From assembly GCA_964036045.1 (NCBI GenBank), contig OZ038378.1, forward strand, positions 146,161,767 through 146,225,766: 64,000 nucleotides of DNA, read 5' to 3'. The notes below the pieces were generated by a model, which did no database searches, had not been told where the DNA came from, and saw only the letters and a list, made by a program, of their open reading frames with translations. Made by a program: the position numbers and the translations under genes. This document shows positions 19,430 to 31,512 of this stretch, piece by piece. Source of the stretch: Eutreptiella sp. 'Long Island Sound 2002'. Taxonomy: Eukaryota > Euglenozoa > Euglenophyceae > Eutreptiales > Eutreptiaceae. Positions within the stretch are counted from its first letter, which is position 1. Each line of letters begins with the position of its first letter.

Positions 19430-21820
19430 AGGGCAGGTGTTCTTCAGGGTGGTGGAATGTGTTGAGAATACACGAATACATGCACAGTGCGCATGGAATG
19501 CTTTGGTATTGCACTTCATTTCAGTGGTGCCAGTAGGCTTCTTGTGGATGCCACCCAAACACACCACAAGGAATCGGAAGGAAATGGTGTTGCCTCTGGA
19601 GAATTATTTGCACCGCGTGCGCATCGTGTGCTACTTCTGCAGCAAGTGCACCCAGAACAGCCTGATTTTTACCCTTTCCCAAAATGCCCCTGAAGGAGAG
19701 CAATTGCTCTCCTTCAGCTTTGGCCACAAAACTTGCATAAACACCCCCTCCTTCCCACAAAGATAGCACAATCAAGAGCACAATACCATTGGCACCACTT
19801 CAGAAATCTTTGACATGCTCGTTGGGGCCATTTGCGGTCTCAAAATAAATATATCCACAGAGGTGTCAGGCGCGAGAGAACAAATCCAAACGACAGCACA
19901 ACACCTTTCCTATAAATGTTGCCAAATAGCCGCGCCGCGTGTGTGCCATGTGTGTGTGTAAGGTGCTCCCCCTTGTTTTTCTTTGTGTTCTGGACTTTGT
20001 AAATTTTGTTGCCATTCAGCCATGTTTCTGTGGAACACAGTCTGCATTTTGTGCAAAACTCCGTTGAAAATTTTTCTCCCACTATTGTCACGGAGGGGAA
20101 TCTAAACACTTCGGTTTAGCATCCACACTGCAATGAAAAGGTAGCCCCCCCTCCTCTTGCACAAGCACAGGCCAGGCCATGCACTTTCATGCATATTGGC
20201 AAAATCTGTTTCATTTGGCCTCCTCATGAAATGTGCCAAAAAGTGTGGGTCTTATCGCATACCCCCCCGGTCCCGTTGCGCCATTCTGCCCTTGAAATGT
20301 AACCTAACGATTACTCGCAATCTGCAGGCAATCACCTGCTTGTTGCGCAGAAGCACAGCACTGTCAAACATGGGTCTCCTATCTGACGATTGTTTTACTC
20401 AAATGATGCAGAATGGCACCCATCCGATGGAAGATCCTTCCCGGGAAGATGGAATGCTTGTCTGGGTGCCCGTTTTGATTGAGCCTCACACATGCCCTAT
20501 TGGCCCCCACTCGACAACCCAATGGCCTGGGTTGTTTGATATTAGCATTGTTTTTTTTTCGTTTTCTCAGGCTGTGATTGACAATTTGACCCCAATGGAA
20601 TCTAAGGGAATAGCTGAGTTGCCAATTTTAGCTAACCCACTGTGGGATCTGAACATAGGGTGGTATGAATGTGCCTTTGCCTTATTTTGAAGATGAGAAA
20701 ATTGGCAGAAGGTTGTCAATCAGCAATGGTTGTAACTTAGCCTGTTTGTTATGGGGGGTTACTTGGACTCAGACACTGACAACCCCCCCGCCGCCTGAAC
20801 TTTTTGGGCCCTGGCAGTGGGGCCGCAAAAGGTCAGGTGTGGACCCGCCACTTACCTCCAGCCACGCCTGCCTGCACACGGCCTTCATCGCCTTCTCAGT
20901 TCATTGCTTGTCCGGCTGGCCATGTAATGTGCGATGGCATAGTGTTCTTCCCTGCATCCTCCCTGGCTGGGGCGAGAGACAAAGCCTGTTGATTCTGGGC
21001 ATTATCACCTGGTCACACCTGGGCATCGTCTTGAGTTGGGTCGTGGCTTTTGCTTGTGTTCCATGTTGGCTTGCCCCTTCTGGGGTTTGCTTGCTGTTGT
21101 GGGCTTCACTCGGCCACCCACCTTGCGAATGTGGCTTACCACGGCATGGGGAGTTGGGGAGAGGAGGGGTGGTGGGGGGGCAGGGGGGGGGGGGGGCGGA
21201 GGAGGACCAGTGACTCAGCTCAGTGCTGTCCACGTATTTAGGGTCAGCTCACATGAGGCTCCCTAACCAAACCTCCATGCCCCGCCGCGTACATACTGAT
21301 TGAGGGATTGTTGCAGGCTATGGCAGGTCCCTTGCGAGACCCACCGGCATAGAGCCCCTGCTCACCCTGTCCCACAAACACCCCGGCCATGACCTTGACA
21401 GAATGCGCCCCAAAGGGCTCGCCAACACACATGTTGTTGGGCTGCCCTAGGCAAGGAGAGTGCAAAGCCACTCCACATGTAGGTCTTGCTGTTTGGGGTT
21501 TCCGACGTCATATAAAGAGCGACACCCTCCCTATAAAACCCATTGCTTGTGCAATGCAGGCCTTATAGATTCCCAGGCATGTACGTCCTCCCCTGCGTGA
21601 CACAACCCCTGGACATTGGGGAGATCTGACCACCAGGATCATTGGCACTGACGTTGTGACCGACTTCGCTTTGTTCTTTGCGTGACTTGGATGTCGTCAA
21701 AGCAGCTAAACCTTTCTAGGTTTCAGCGACTAGATTCATGCTTGTGCCTGTTTGTGTTCGCATCATGCTCTGTTTTTGGTTTTTCAAGCTCAAAGCTTCT
21801 GTGCCCGTAATATCAGTCTT
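19430..21820. other. Mostly unassigned; one medium ORF
   Basis: The plus-strand frame 20,157-20,690 is open for 177 codons with ordinary amino-acid composition, but shows no motif and no splice context that I trust. A G13 run lies near 21,182-21,197. The remainder shows no supportable feature. Confidence 0.3.
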
Positions 21821-21821
21821 G

Positions 21822-22466
21822 TACTAAGGGGGAATGTTTGCCCGGCGCGCGCCCGGCGCGCTACTTTTCTATTAACTATCCCGACTTCAACCCCAGATTT
21901 ACCCTCTCATGGAGAAGCCCCCCAAGTAGACCACGTTGCACTGCACACCTTCCCTACAAAGCACGTTGCATAATAAAGCAATACCTGTGAATTCAGCAAC
22001 TCCAACTGTCATCTGTATTGTACTTAACAAACAACATTGGTCCCACAAGTGTGGGTGTCAATACATTCAGTACAATAGTGCTCCTTACACTCATCATAAA
22101 CTGCGACAGTGGAGCGCTTACGGCAACAAAACACACACACTTCTGCCTCATCCTCTGCCTCATCTTGCGTGCCACAACCGAGCAAACAACTGCTCAATGT
22201 GTGCCCTATACCACCCGTGCACGTCATTGTAACATCGTTGGCGGGCTGTCAAAGTGCCATTCTTTCTTCCAATGAATGGCACAATGACATGAATCCGGCC
22301 TTTACAAGCACCATCATGGCCCCCAACTTCGAAATCAAAGAAATCACCTCGGGTACGAGAAGGTCCATACCCATCCCAAATCAAAACATCTGATGTCCCG
22401 GGGGCCAAGGGGCAAATCCATATAAGTCACAAAAGATGCCCGGCGCGCTAACGTTCCCCCTAATGC
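21822..22466. mobile_element. Small inverted-repeat element (about 640 bp)
   Basis: The left end reads TAAGGGGGAATGTTTGCCCG followed by GCGCGC. The right end, reverse complemented, reads TTAGGGGGAACGTTAGCGCG followed by CCGGGC, giving an imperfect inverted repeat of roughly 25 bp. No clear target duplication is seen. The interior holds a Cys-rich minus-strand relic described separately. This is either a MITE or a deletion derivative of a larger DNA transposon. Confidence 0.45.
22024..22408 (-). pseudogene. Relic with a C-terminal zinc-finger-like Cys/His cluster
   Basis: Two minus-strand frames join with a shift near 22,200. The first contains SDVLIWDGYGP and GGHDGACKGRIHVIVPF. The second ends in CVFCCRKRSTVAVYDECKEH then YCTECIDTHTC, a C-x2-C ... 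C-x4-YC-x2-C-x3-H pattern. Similar C-terminal Cys/His fingers close piggyBac-family transposases, which makes a transposase origin possible, but no DDD motif is visible and the inverted repeats are not typical of piggyBac. The piece is short and broken. Confidence 0.35.
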
Positions 22467-23580
22467 CCTCAAAGCAGTACTAATGCCCCCTAGGGGGCGT
22501 TTTCGCACAGCGCGGGCACAGCACCAATTATTACATTGTTTATCCCAGGAACACCCCTAAAACTACCCACCTACAGAAGCATGCAGTCAATTCAAAGCAG
22601 CATGGGGTGCAGAATTCAGGACACTGGGATCCGTGGCAAGCATCTGACTAAACAAAAAAATCCCTGGTCCACCAGCAGGGGCTGTAGGGTGCAGAATTCA
22701 GGTCCCTGGGACCCATGGCTACCAGTGGTGGAAAACGGCCGACTTTTTGAACAGCATGCGCACAGCGCGGCCACAGCGCACGGTGCGCCCCCCTAACACT
22801 GGGCCTGTACTAGATAAATGGTTGGTATGTACTAGGGTAGAGGACACCACCCGGACGCTTCATGGACTCGACAGTATAGCATTATCCTCTGAACTGCTGC
22901 ATGCTGGGAATGTCCAGGGTCTTTTCCCGGGCATGAGGCATCGATGCGGTCCATCAAATATTTGCCATCTGTTGTTGAGTCTGTCCAATTGTCCAATCGA
23001 ATACAGAGCTCGCACATACCCCCGTGTCACAAGCATATGGTCATCGCCACAATTCTCTCTGTGCCTTGTCTCGCCGTGCTGCACCGCAGCGCAAACCAGA
23101 CCAGTGCCGAATGTTGCCTTGAGTTCACTGCACGAGGCGGCTATCGAATGTTTCTTGGGCTGTCCGGGTCAGCTCTCCCCCACCCATTGGCGCCGGTCAG
23201 TCATCAACCATGCACATTGCGGCTTGTTTCTACGCTTCCCCACTCTCTATGGCTCACCGGCCCTTTTCCTTACCCTGTCTCCTGCGGCGCTGACAACAGC
23301 AACACATAACAAATAAGGGCCACTTCCCCCACCCTTGCCCCCTGCCCAACAACCATGTCCTTGGCCCATTCAAGGACAAGCGGGGTGCCACTTGTCCTTG
23401 GAGAGAAGGGGGGGGGGGGGGTTCTGCACACCCGACTGCACCACCGCACGGGTGTCCACCGCTCTAAAAATATCGTCACTACGAGTTTGTTTGGTGATCG
23501 GTGACCCTCCTGCATGATCTCACAGGTCATCACTGCTCTAATCATGCATTCCTGGGGTCCTTTGCTGCCCCCAAAAAGGG
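22467..23580. other. No gene recognised
   Basis: Contains two copies of GGGTGCAGAATTCAGG about 80 bp apart (22,608 and 22,689) and a G13 run at 23,408. The open frame at 22,747-23,316 overlaps frames on both strands and shows no domain. Confidence 0.35.
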
Positions 23581-23583
23581 GAA

Positions 23584-24620
23584 ATGAGCCCACGGCTAGG
23601 GGTGAGCAAGAATCTAAACGTTGGGGCGGGGGGGAGGGGGGCTTCTCCAAATCCTCCCCTATGGGAGGGCTCTTTGGGCCGGTGCCCAAAAATAACCTGT
23701 TCCATGATTTCAGACGAAAATTCTGGACAGCAATTGTGCAACAAGTACAGGACCCATGATTGTAGAATGCTTTGGTGCCGCAGGGGTATACTACAGGGTG
23801 GCATAAGGTATTTGGGTGACCGTTGTTCATTCTTGGAGGGTTTTGGATGTGTGCTAACCATTCGTGGAGGGTTGTGGGCTTGCACCATTGATGGTGCAAG
23901 GAAGGGGGGGCGTAAAAGTGTAGCAGGAGGCTGGTACGTGGGCGGCTTTCGTGCCCTCCAAAATGAACAACAGGATGAGGATTCAAAGAGCACACAAAAC
24001 TGCCAAATAGTGGCCAACCAAGTTTGGAATTCGCTAATATTACAGACCTGGTGTTCCATTTTGAGTCAACCATGTTACAACAACACCCTGTTACACAGGT
24101 TGTCTTGTTTGAAGTTTCGCGTGCACAGCGGCTCCTTCCTGCTTTGGATGCATTCGGAGTCCCATTTCCAAGTAGGCCTACGAGGTTCAAAACTGTATCC
24201 TTTCGCTTGTTGCTTGTTGGGCAACGATTATTGTGCTGAGTCATGCTGCATCTATGGCCCGTGGATTGCACAAATTGGCAAATCAAACATGAACCATGGC
24301 CATCTTCTATGCAACGCAGAGAAAACTCCTAAAGATGGCCTGTCTTGGTGCACAAGGATTGCAAAACCCAGTCTGCGAAGCCCTGCAAACCTGAAAAATT
24401 CATTGCGACAAAGGGCGAACTGCGGCTCCCCCAGGGCTTTGGCGAGCCGAGGATTCCATGGCACCACCAACCAAAGACAAGGGCTTTGGCTAACCCATAA
24501 ATGCCCATTGCAAAACCACACAAAAAACGTATCACACCACTCACACCACGGATTGCACATTGTCTGAAAGTGAAGCAAGGAGGGCAACCAAGAAAAGGGA
24601 TGCGCCATGCAGCACAAGTC
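23584..24620. other. Block open on both strands; likely decayed coding sequence
   Basis: A plus frame (23,584-24,567, 327 codons) and a minus frame (24,286-23,270, 338 codons) overlap, which is unusual for sequence of about 50 percent GC and implies that one of them was once selected. A third reading, plus strand from 24,024 (VFHFESTMLQQHPVTQVVLF, and after a stop LWPVDCTNWQIKHEPW), looks the most protein-like to me. No family is recognised, so I give no product. Confidence 0.3.
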
Positions 24621-25694
24621 AGAAAGGGTGCAGGGGCAAAAAAAAAATTTGCAATTTTTTTTGCAGATTTCATTTTTGAGAAGGGCGTGCAGCTAAAAAT
24701 TAAAAACTTTTTGCTTTTTTTTGGGGGGGTACAACAACCTTGCGCCGGGAATTCATCATTTTTGCAGGTACTTAATTTCAGGGCAGTGGGTGCCGGGCAC
24801 CTTCACCTTCACTGGCTGATGCAGATGGGTTGTAGCCGGGTTCCTATTCGGGCAAGCAGCCTGTGCAGTGGCCACCAAGGGCTGAGAGCACAGAATAAGC
24901 CGAGAAAATTTTGGTCCAAGGCGCAGGGTTACACCCCAGAGTTATGGAGACTCATTGTCGGCAAGTCGGTTTTCTGTTATACACCAGATGCAATTTTTCA
25001 AAAGTGCCGAAAATTGGCTCTGTTATTGGAGGTCAACACCAAGTGCAAGGTGCACATATCAATGGAAAGAAGCATTGGTGTCATGTGCATGTTTTAACTT
25101 CAAAATTGGTTTTCCGAAAGGCATCCAATCTAATCCACTGCTTTGCATGGTCGCGGTATTCTGCACGCGGTGGAACTCTTCTATGCAAACTGGAGGTTTT
25201 CAACACATCATCAATTCACTTTACCACATTGTTTTTTTGTCCATGGAAAAGGCTATTGTACATTTCTTGAGGTGACATTTTGTTTCTGTGGACCAATAAT
25301 GATCATCTGAAGACTGCTGCTTTGTTTTCTTGGCTTTGTTGCTTTGATTGATTTGATTTGCTACTATTATTCGGAAAATCATTTTGGTCTTGAACCTGAA
25401 TGGGCAAGTTGTTGCACTGCGTGCGCACTGCGAGTGCACTGGGTGGGCACTGCGTGCAGTGCCGACACAATGAAACCAAGCCAAGGAGGGAGGGAGGAAA
25501 CCCCCCCTGCATTTATGCAGGCATCACAAAGGTTGTCATGTCCTTGGTGATTGGTGGCCGTGGCCAAGCACAATCTACTATTGCGTGAGTGTGTTGGAAG
25601 ATGGTGGCAGCCTTTTGGGGACATAGGTATTCTGCCTTGACCCCGTTGAGGCCCAACTTGTAGCAATATGCAGCACTATGTGGGCCGTTACTGA

Positions 25695-26095
25695 TAAGCA
25701 ATGCTACTGATTCGCGATCACCCGAGAGTGCGGATGGAGGGTTCAAGTGCTGGCTTATAAAGAGAACCCAAAAAAGACATTGTTTCCTAGAGATAGCAAG
25801 GCAATGACCATGAAGTTGGAATGCGCTTCGGAATGTGTAACAACCCACTTGCCGATTTGTTGTATCGTGAATTTACACGACGTCCAGTGGTTCCCCATCA
25901 TCATAATCCACCATCCACCTAAAACAAAGAACGTGCAACGAAACTGCGTAAAAATGGGCTAAAATGGCTGAAAATGGGTGAAAATAGGTGGCAATTCAAA
26001 TGCGCCACATCCTCAATGCACAAGAAGCGTAAAAAAATCTGTTATGGAACAACCAACTGGTGAAAAAAGGCCAAAACTAGGGTTCAAGTAGTTGC
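25695..26095 (+). repeat. Dispersed 400-bp repeat with coding remnant, copy 1
   Basis: A diverged inverted copy lies at 58,110-58,506. Both can be read to give KENPKKTLFPRDSKAMTMK or a near variant, followed by a His/Pro-rich part. They also share non-coding blocks such as TTGAATTGCC and CTAGTTTTGGCC, so the conserved unit is at least partly non-coding. It may be an old retrogene or a mobile-element fragment. Confidence 0.6.
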
Positions 26096-26204
26096 CGACA
26101 TACAAAAGTTTGCACTGCGTGCGCACTGCGGGCGCATTGCAGGCGCACTGCGTGCACGGCATTCCCAATGTATTTAGGAGTTGATCACGAATTTTCGTGT
26201 TTCA

Positions 26205-26360
26205 TATCAGCAATTCCACTTGGATACAAACGCGTCAACAGGAGCTCCAATCCTCAAGAACAAGAGGTTACAATATACCTCTGGCAATGTTGCATGGTTG
26301 CAATGGCTAACCAAGATGAGCGGGAACGGATTGCACCGACAGAGCAAAATCGATTGACAA
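26205..26360 (+). pseudogene. Decayed paralogue of the small gene at 48.8 kb
   Basis: The sequence from AGCAATTCCACTTGGATACA through AATCCTCAAGAACAAGAGGT to GCGGGAACGGATTGCACC aligns base for base, with many substitutions, to 48,830-48,980. The frame that matches the intact protein is interrupted by stops in the GG(C/T)TAACCAAGATGAGC part. This copy is therefore a relic. Confidence 0.6.
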
Positions 26361-26528
26361 AAAAACTGCTCTGTTGGTTTATGGAGAAACATTGTCGAAT
26401 GCTGGCCATGACAGCATTTGTCAACCTACGGCGCACTGTCATTCTGTCCTACTCCATACCCTGGCATGCACCTGCCAAATGGTACCACATCTGCTCCAAT
26501 AGACCATTATGCCTCTGCCCCTCCCAGG

Positions 26529-26640
26529 GGGGGGGTAGAAAAAAAATTCCTGGTACCGGCGTACAGCTTTTTTTTCGGGGGGTACCCCCGGAGGGGGAGG
26601 GGGGTACGAAAAAAAATTCGCGCAAAAATTTTTTCCGGAC
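26529..26640 (+). repeat. GGGGGGTACCCCC hairpin repeat, copy 1
   Basis: Shares with 27,786-27,895 the order A8TTCCT, CAGCTTTTTTTTCGGGGGGT, ACCCCCGGAGGGGG, GGGGGTACGAAAAAAAATTC. The core GGGGGGTACCCCC is palindromic. Reduced relatives occur at about 24,690-24,735 and 32,345-32,395. Confidence 0.65.
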
Positions 26641-27490
26641 CCCAAAATCTGAAATTTCCTTAAGTCTACCCCACGTGTTTGGGTTTGGAAGGTGCAAGGA
26701 GGGTATTTTTCAAAGTAACCATGCATATTTCAGCCGATATGGGTGGTGTTTGTGTTTAAGGGCACAAAGACCCCCGGTCTGTTCCGGCTGCAATGCAGCG
26801 CCCCACCCTGGCCTCTTATCGGCAGGAAAGAGTCCCCAGATAAGGCAATACACCCTATCTGGGGCGAGAAACCGAACCAGCAGCATTGAAGGACAACGGT
26901 GATTGATGTCCATTCTGGCCGTTCTGCAGGTTGCCCAAGCCTACAGTGGACCCCACAATGTCATGTCCCCATTGCCTTCTCGCATGCTGGTTGATGACCG
27001 CCACGCCACAATGGCTTGCCAACAAAGATTGGTTCTCAATGAGGCTACGGTTGTGTGTTGGTGTGTTAGTATGTCTCTATATGTGTGTGAATGGTGCACA
27101 TTGTCGCACTACGCCGTTCTTGCGCGCACATCGCCAAAAAAAATTTGATCGCGGACGACATCTAAAAAGTCTGCGAGAAGGAAAAGCAAATAACACGTAC
27201 AATTGAACCCAAATCTTGATGGATTATTGTTAATTGGACCCTCTCCCTCTCATGCTTTCTTCGCCCTCCCTCGCTGTGAAACAAACAAACAAACAAACAA
27301 GTGGAACACCCCACATTTCACATTGTGTACCGCAATTCCACTCCCGGGTTTCCACAACGGGCCACCAAACGCTGGTGGCCACGCGGTTCCACGCTACGCC
27401 CACACTCATTGCTGAGTGGGGCACCGCTAGCATAGCAAGGCTAGCAGCTCCGCTTGAGGAGTAGATGGATCGGACACAATGCTCAATGTG

Positions 27491-27644
27491 GGTGGCAGCG
27501 TCCCGCGCCAGGGGCCCCTTGTCCGCGGGCTGACAATTGCATTTAACAAGTGTCCCCCGCTACTGGAGGTGGCAGCGTCCCGCGCCAGGGGCCCCTTGTC
27601 CGCGGGCTGACGATTGCATTTAACAAGTGTCCCCCGCTACTGGA
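27491..27644 (+). repeat. 77-bp tandem duplication
   Basis: Two adjacent units, each beginning GGTGGCAGCGTCCCGCGCCA and ending CCCCCGCTACTGGA, start at 27,491 and 27,568 and differ at one base (ACAATTGC versus ACGATTGC). The duplication is recent. Confidence 0.9.
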
Positions 27645-27785
27645 GAGAAATCAATGGCGCCATGCAAAAAAAAACCCACTTACTTTTATCTCACCAGTAG
27701 TTCATGTGCCAACGTCCTACAATGTGGCAAAGTGAAGGTGGCATGCAAGTTCAAGTAGCACACAGTAAAGAAATTCCTCCTGGCG

Positions 27786-27895
27786 AAAAAAAATTCCTAC
27801 ATGGGGTGCCAGCTTTTTTTTCGGGGGGTACCCCCGGAGGGGGGGGGGGGGTACGAAAAAAAAAATTCACGCGAATTTTTTTCCACCCCCCCCCC
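27786..27895 (+). repeat. GGGGGGTACCCCC hairpin repeat, copy 2
   Basis: Second copy of the element at 26,529, in the same orientation about 1.26 kb away, with a longer G run (G14) and a following C13 run. Confidence 0.65.
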
Positions 27896-29270
27896 CCGGC
27901 CCTCCACCAAACCGCCATCGCAAGGAAAGCCCTGGTCAAAGGAGCACAAAAAGCGCCAGCGGATTTCATCTTCTAAGCATCGTGACTGTTTGAACAGTGA
28001 CCTCCTCCCAACCAGAGGACCGCCAGTGCAGAAGAGTACCCAGCTGCCCAGCAGAGCAGATACAACACAATGCCCACCCTCCCTCCGCATTGTCAAAGAT
28101 ATGGCAACACCCAAATCAATACAGTTCATACGCTGCACCCTGCACCCTGCACCTTTGGACAGGGCATATCTTGTGCATGGCTGTGCAAGTAAAGGTCACT
28201 CTATGTTGCAGTGAAATGCTGCGAGACGAGACTCTGGAAGGGCAGACCTACAGTCCGTTCTGTTGAGTTCCTCCAGGCCCAATGGCGAGGCCCCTAAGAG
28301 CCCTGACTGCCCTGCGCATTCCACCCTCTGTTCTGCTGGCAAACAGTCGGGGACCCCCATGTCACTCCAAGCGAAAATGCACGTGCCCCAACGGGCGAGA
28401 AATCAGGCCGGCCTCGTGATAACAGAAGACGCATACCAACAGAAATGCACACAAACCCACCGTTATTCCTCCTACATGCCGGTTGGGAATGCACAACGTC
28501 AACTCACATAACACCGCATGTGCACTAGATAAGCGTATCTTAGATAAGGGGCAGGACGCATGAGGGATGGCAGTGGCATGACATCAACCAGGGGCGGATC
28601 AGCTGGACGGAGGCAAAGCTCACCTAACATATATAATTCCACCGACAGAGAATAGCCGCAACTCACTGCCGTTTGTGAAAAGAATGGTCCCGAAAAACGG
28701 TGGCTATTCATGACTTTGCAGTCGTGTTCTTGTTGCAACTTAAGTTCGTGGCTGCGACCCATGGCTGTGATCAACAACTCTCCAGCAATGCAGGCAGGGG
28801 CCTGCGGCGCCTCGCATCCCTGACCTTTGCACAATCCCCACCCCATGTCGCACACTAAACGGAGGAGCAGAATGGGACACGGCGGAAATCAGGATGGCTG
28901 GGGCCACGGTCAAAGAGATAGGGGCTGTGCCCATGCGTTCCCCAGAGTGCCCATGAAACCAGAGAGATGCCACCCCACAAAAGGGGCTGCACGAGGGTCA
29001 CAAAGCGCTCCACACACGCACGTCCTTGTTGGCACATGCAGCAACGTCCGGCATGTTGGTCAAAGGCCCTGACGGGCATCCGTGATTGTGCCATCGCCGC
29101 CGCCGTGTTCTGTCCACCTTGGTCTTGATATAGTACAGTACAGAAAGGTGCCCTCACTCGGGTGCTCCACCGCAACCAATTGGCTTCCTTTGGTCACAAG
29201 GGGGGGGGGGAGGGGCTTTCCGAGACACCACCGCAGGTGCCCTCCGTGCCCAACCCCCAGCACGACACTG
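27896..29270. other. Unassigned; weak minus-strand exon candidate
   Basis: On the minus strand, 29,090-28,855 is open and reads MPVRAFDQHAGRCCMCQQGR, then LLWGGISLVSWALWG, with a hydrophobic Trp-rich end similar in style to the membrane protein upstream on that strand. Support is weak. Nothing else is recognised. Confidence 0.25.
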
Positions 29271-29277
29271 GCCCACG

Positions 29278-30130
29278 TCATGCGCTGGTATTCAGTGGCT
29301 CCTTGGGATAAACCCCCGTTTGCTCGCCGTCACCATCTATTCCAGCACCATCCATCTGCGCCTTGAACTGCACCGGCCCTCCGCACGTTTCTCTCTCAGT
29401 GTTCCTTGTGCTCTCAGCCTCCTGGACAACGATGTCTGCCGGCGCTGACACGTACCCCGGGCAGGACAGTGCACAGTACCCCAGCCCACCCCACTGCCCG
29501 TTTCCTACGAGCACTCGCTCATAGCATCCCTGGCAATGGCACCTGCGGCGCGCCATGCGCCGTGCAGGCGGCGAATAGTGCAGCAATACCCGCCCCTGGC
29601 CCGGCAGGTCACAAGGAAAAATTGATGACGGGGGCATCCAGTCGAGCACGAGCACTGCCCTGCGCCGATATCCGGGGGCGCATTCCTTGTCCGCTGGTGT
29701 GAAGATCGTGGCAGCCACCGTCCAGTGCGGGTGGGTCAGTACAACGCCAAGAAGGACGCGAAGCGGACCAACGTCACCCCCACTGCTTTGCCCTCCAACC
29801 ACCACCACAGCCCCAGCCCCGCGGCGGTCAGCACGGCCGCGGTCACCGCGGTCCAGAACACGTTCCACCATAGCAGGGCCCACCAGCCCTCGGGGGGGCA
29901 GGGGTCGGGCCGGCTCAGGCGGTGCGTGATCTGCACGCGGCGGTGGTAGTAGCACAGTTTCGCGAGCGTCGAGAGGTCTGCGCGCGAGCGCGCCTGCTCC
30001 CACATCAACTGCACAGCACAGCGTCGGCAGGCGGAGGGGGCGGGCCTGCGGTGAGTCGCTGGGCATCGGCATTCCGATTTCTTTGCAAATGACACAGCGC
30101 TGATGCGCAGAATGAGGGGTGGTCGGCTGC
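29278..30130 (-). CDS. Membrane-protein gene fragment, frame shifted
   Basis: An exon begins at about 30,008 after the acceptor TGTGCTGTGCAG and encodes LMWEQARSRADLSTLAKLCY, then YHRRVQITHRLSRPDPCPPE. A long Trp-rich hydrophobic stretch follows (WWALLWWNVFWTAV and VLTAAGLGLWWWLEG), a likely membrane span. That frame stops at 29,736, but the neighbouring frame continues convincingly as HPHWTVAATIFTPADKECAP, WMPPSSIFPCDLPGQGRVLL and CHCQGCYERVLVGNGQWGG. A one-base indel near 29,740-29,760 is therefore likely. The downstream part has a CxC-x2-C cluster. An upstream exon may include RCVICKEIGMPMPS near 30,090. The product is unknown. Confidence 0.45.
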
Positions 30131-31510
30131 GGTTTCCAGGACCGAACAAGCGCACACCTGCCGTGGGCAGGGAATCGCTTGAGGGGGGGGGGGGGGGGGG
30201 CAGGGCGTTGCTTGAGCGGAGGGAGGAGGGGGGGACGGGTCCATGGGAGGGAGCCCCCCCCCCCCGCCAGAATGAAGCATATCGGCCAGGAATTGCAAAA
30301 ATGCACCACATTGACCCATTCAGCACATAAATTTGTCATAATGTCTGAACACAGATAATCAAATCATCTTTTTGGGTCCATTGTGCCCTCACCTAAACAC
30401 CGCCAGGCAACACAAACAGTGCAGTGAAACACGCGCAATGATGAGCAATTGTTCCATCATCAGCATGTTTAAGGAGCGCCGATCTTGGCTGTTGATCCTA
30501 TTTAGCAAATGGAACAATCGCTCGGTCTTGGCATGCCATTACGGCTGCTTGTCTTACACAGAGTTGCCATTGGAGTGTTCAGAAACAGTGTGGAACATGC
30601 TTTCTGTGCCACGTTGTATGCCTCTTGCCTTTTCTTCCCAGTCCATCCATCTTGGAAGCGAAAATAGAGGATCACGTTTACAACGTCGTTGCGTTTTGCG
30701 CGGGGACATGGTGTCTGCAACAGAGGGAAGAAAGGATAAAGTGGAGTGACCAAAGAACCCTGCTATAGGTGCGCCGAAGGCGTGGGAGGAAAAAAATTGG
30801 CCCAAACGAAAAAACGTTCCCAGAACCCTGATTCTCAGGTAAATTAGAGCGGAGGGGGGAGAGGGGGAGGGGGGGAGGGGGTCCAAGGGAGGGAGGGAGG
30901 GGGTCCAGGGGGGAGCCCCCCCCCCTGCTGGAATGAAAATTAAAGCAACGCCCTGGGGGGGGGGGGGGGTTACCCCCCTCCCCCCTCCCCACTGCACTGA
31001 CTCTACCCCAAAGGCATTCCCATACTCCAACACCAGCCCCACCCGCATTTCCAACCGCCAGAAACCGCCCCCCCCCCACCCAATTTCACATCCCCTGTGA
31101 CAGCTCTGCAACCGCTCTGGGACTGCCCCGATGGTCCCCCTCCCCTTCAAGCAAAGCCCTGGCCGTGGGTCGTGGGCCAAGCGCAATCCAATCAATGCCG
31201 ACTGCCATCTTCCCTCTGCCAATGGCCGTGGATGGGCGGCCGACTGACATTGCACCGTGTCATGGCCCGTACACAGTGCGCCCCACCCCCTGACATGACT
31301 GCGCCTGCCTGGCCTGAGCCACCCAGGCACGTGTGTTCCTGCCCTTCACTGCCATCACCTCTTTTTCTCAGGACTCCAGCTGCACCTTCTCGCCCACTTG
31401 GGTCCCCCCAGCCGTGTCCTGCTCTTCCCCGTGCCCACATGTCGCGTTGTCTGCCTGACATGTGCTGCCTCCCGGCTGGCATCTCTTGCCTCATCTGACC
31501 TCTCCCCTCG
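30131..31510. other. Homopolymer-rich intergenic or intronic sequence
   Basis: Contains G runs at 30,183-30,200, C runs at 30,255-30,266, GGGAGGGGG series at 30,852-30,925, and G13 at 30,956-30,968. A plus-strand 3' splice-like site CACCTCTTTTTCTCAG lies at 31,372, with no convincing exon after it. Confidence 0.35.
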
Positions 31511-31512
31511 TC

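Noticed and set aside
23270-24567. Calling either of the two overlapping opposite-strand ORFs a gene
   Set aside because: No domain in either, and the third frame looks at least as protein-like; recorded as a decayed block only.
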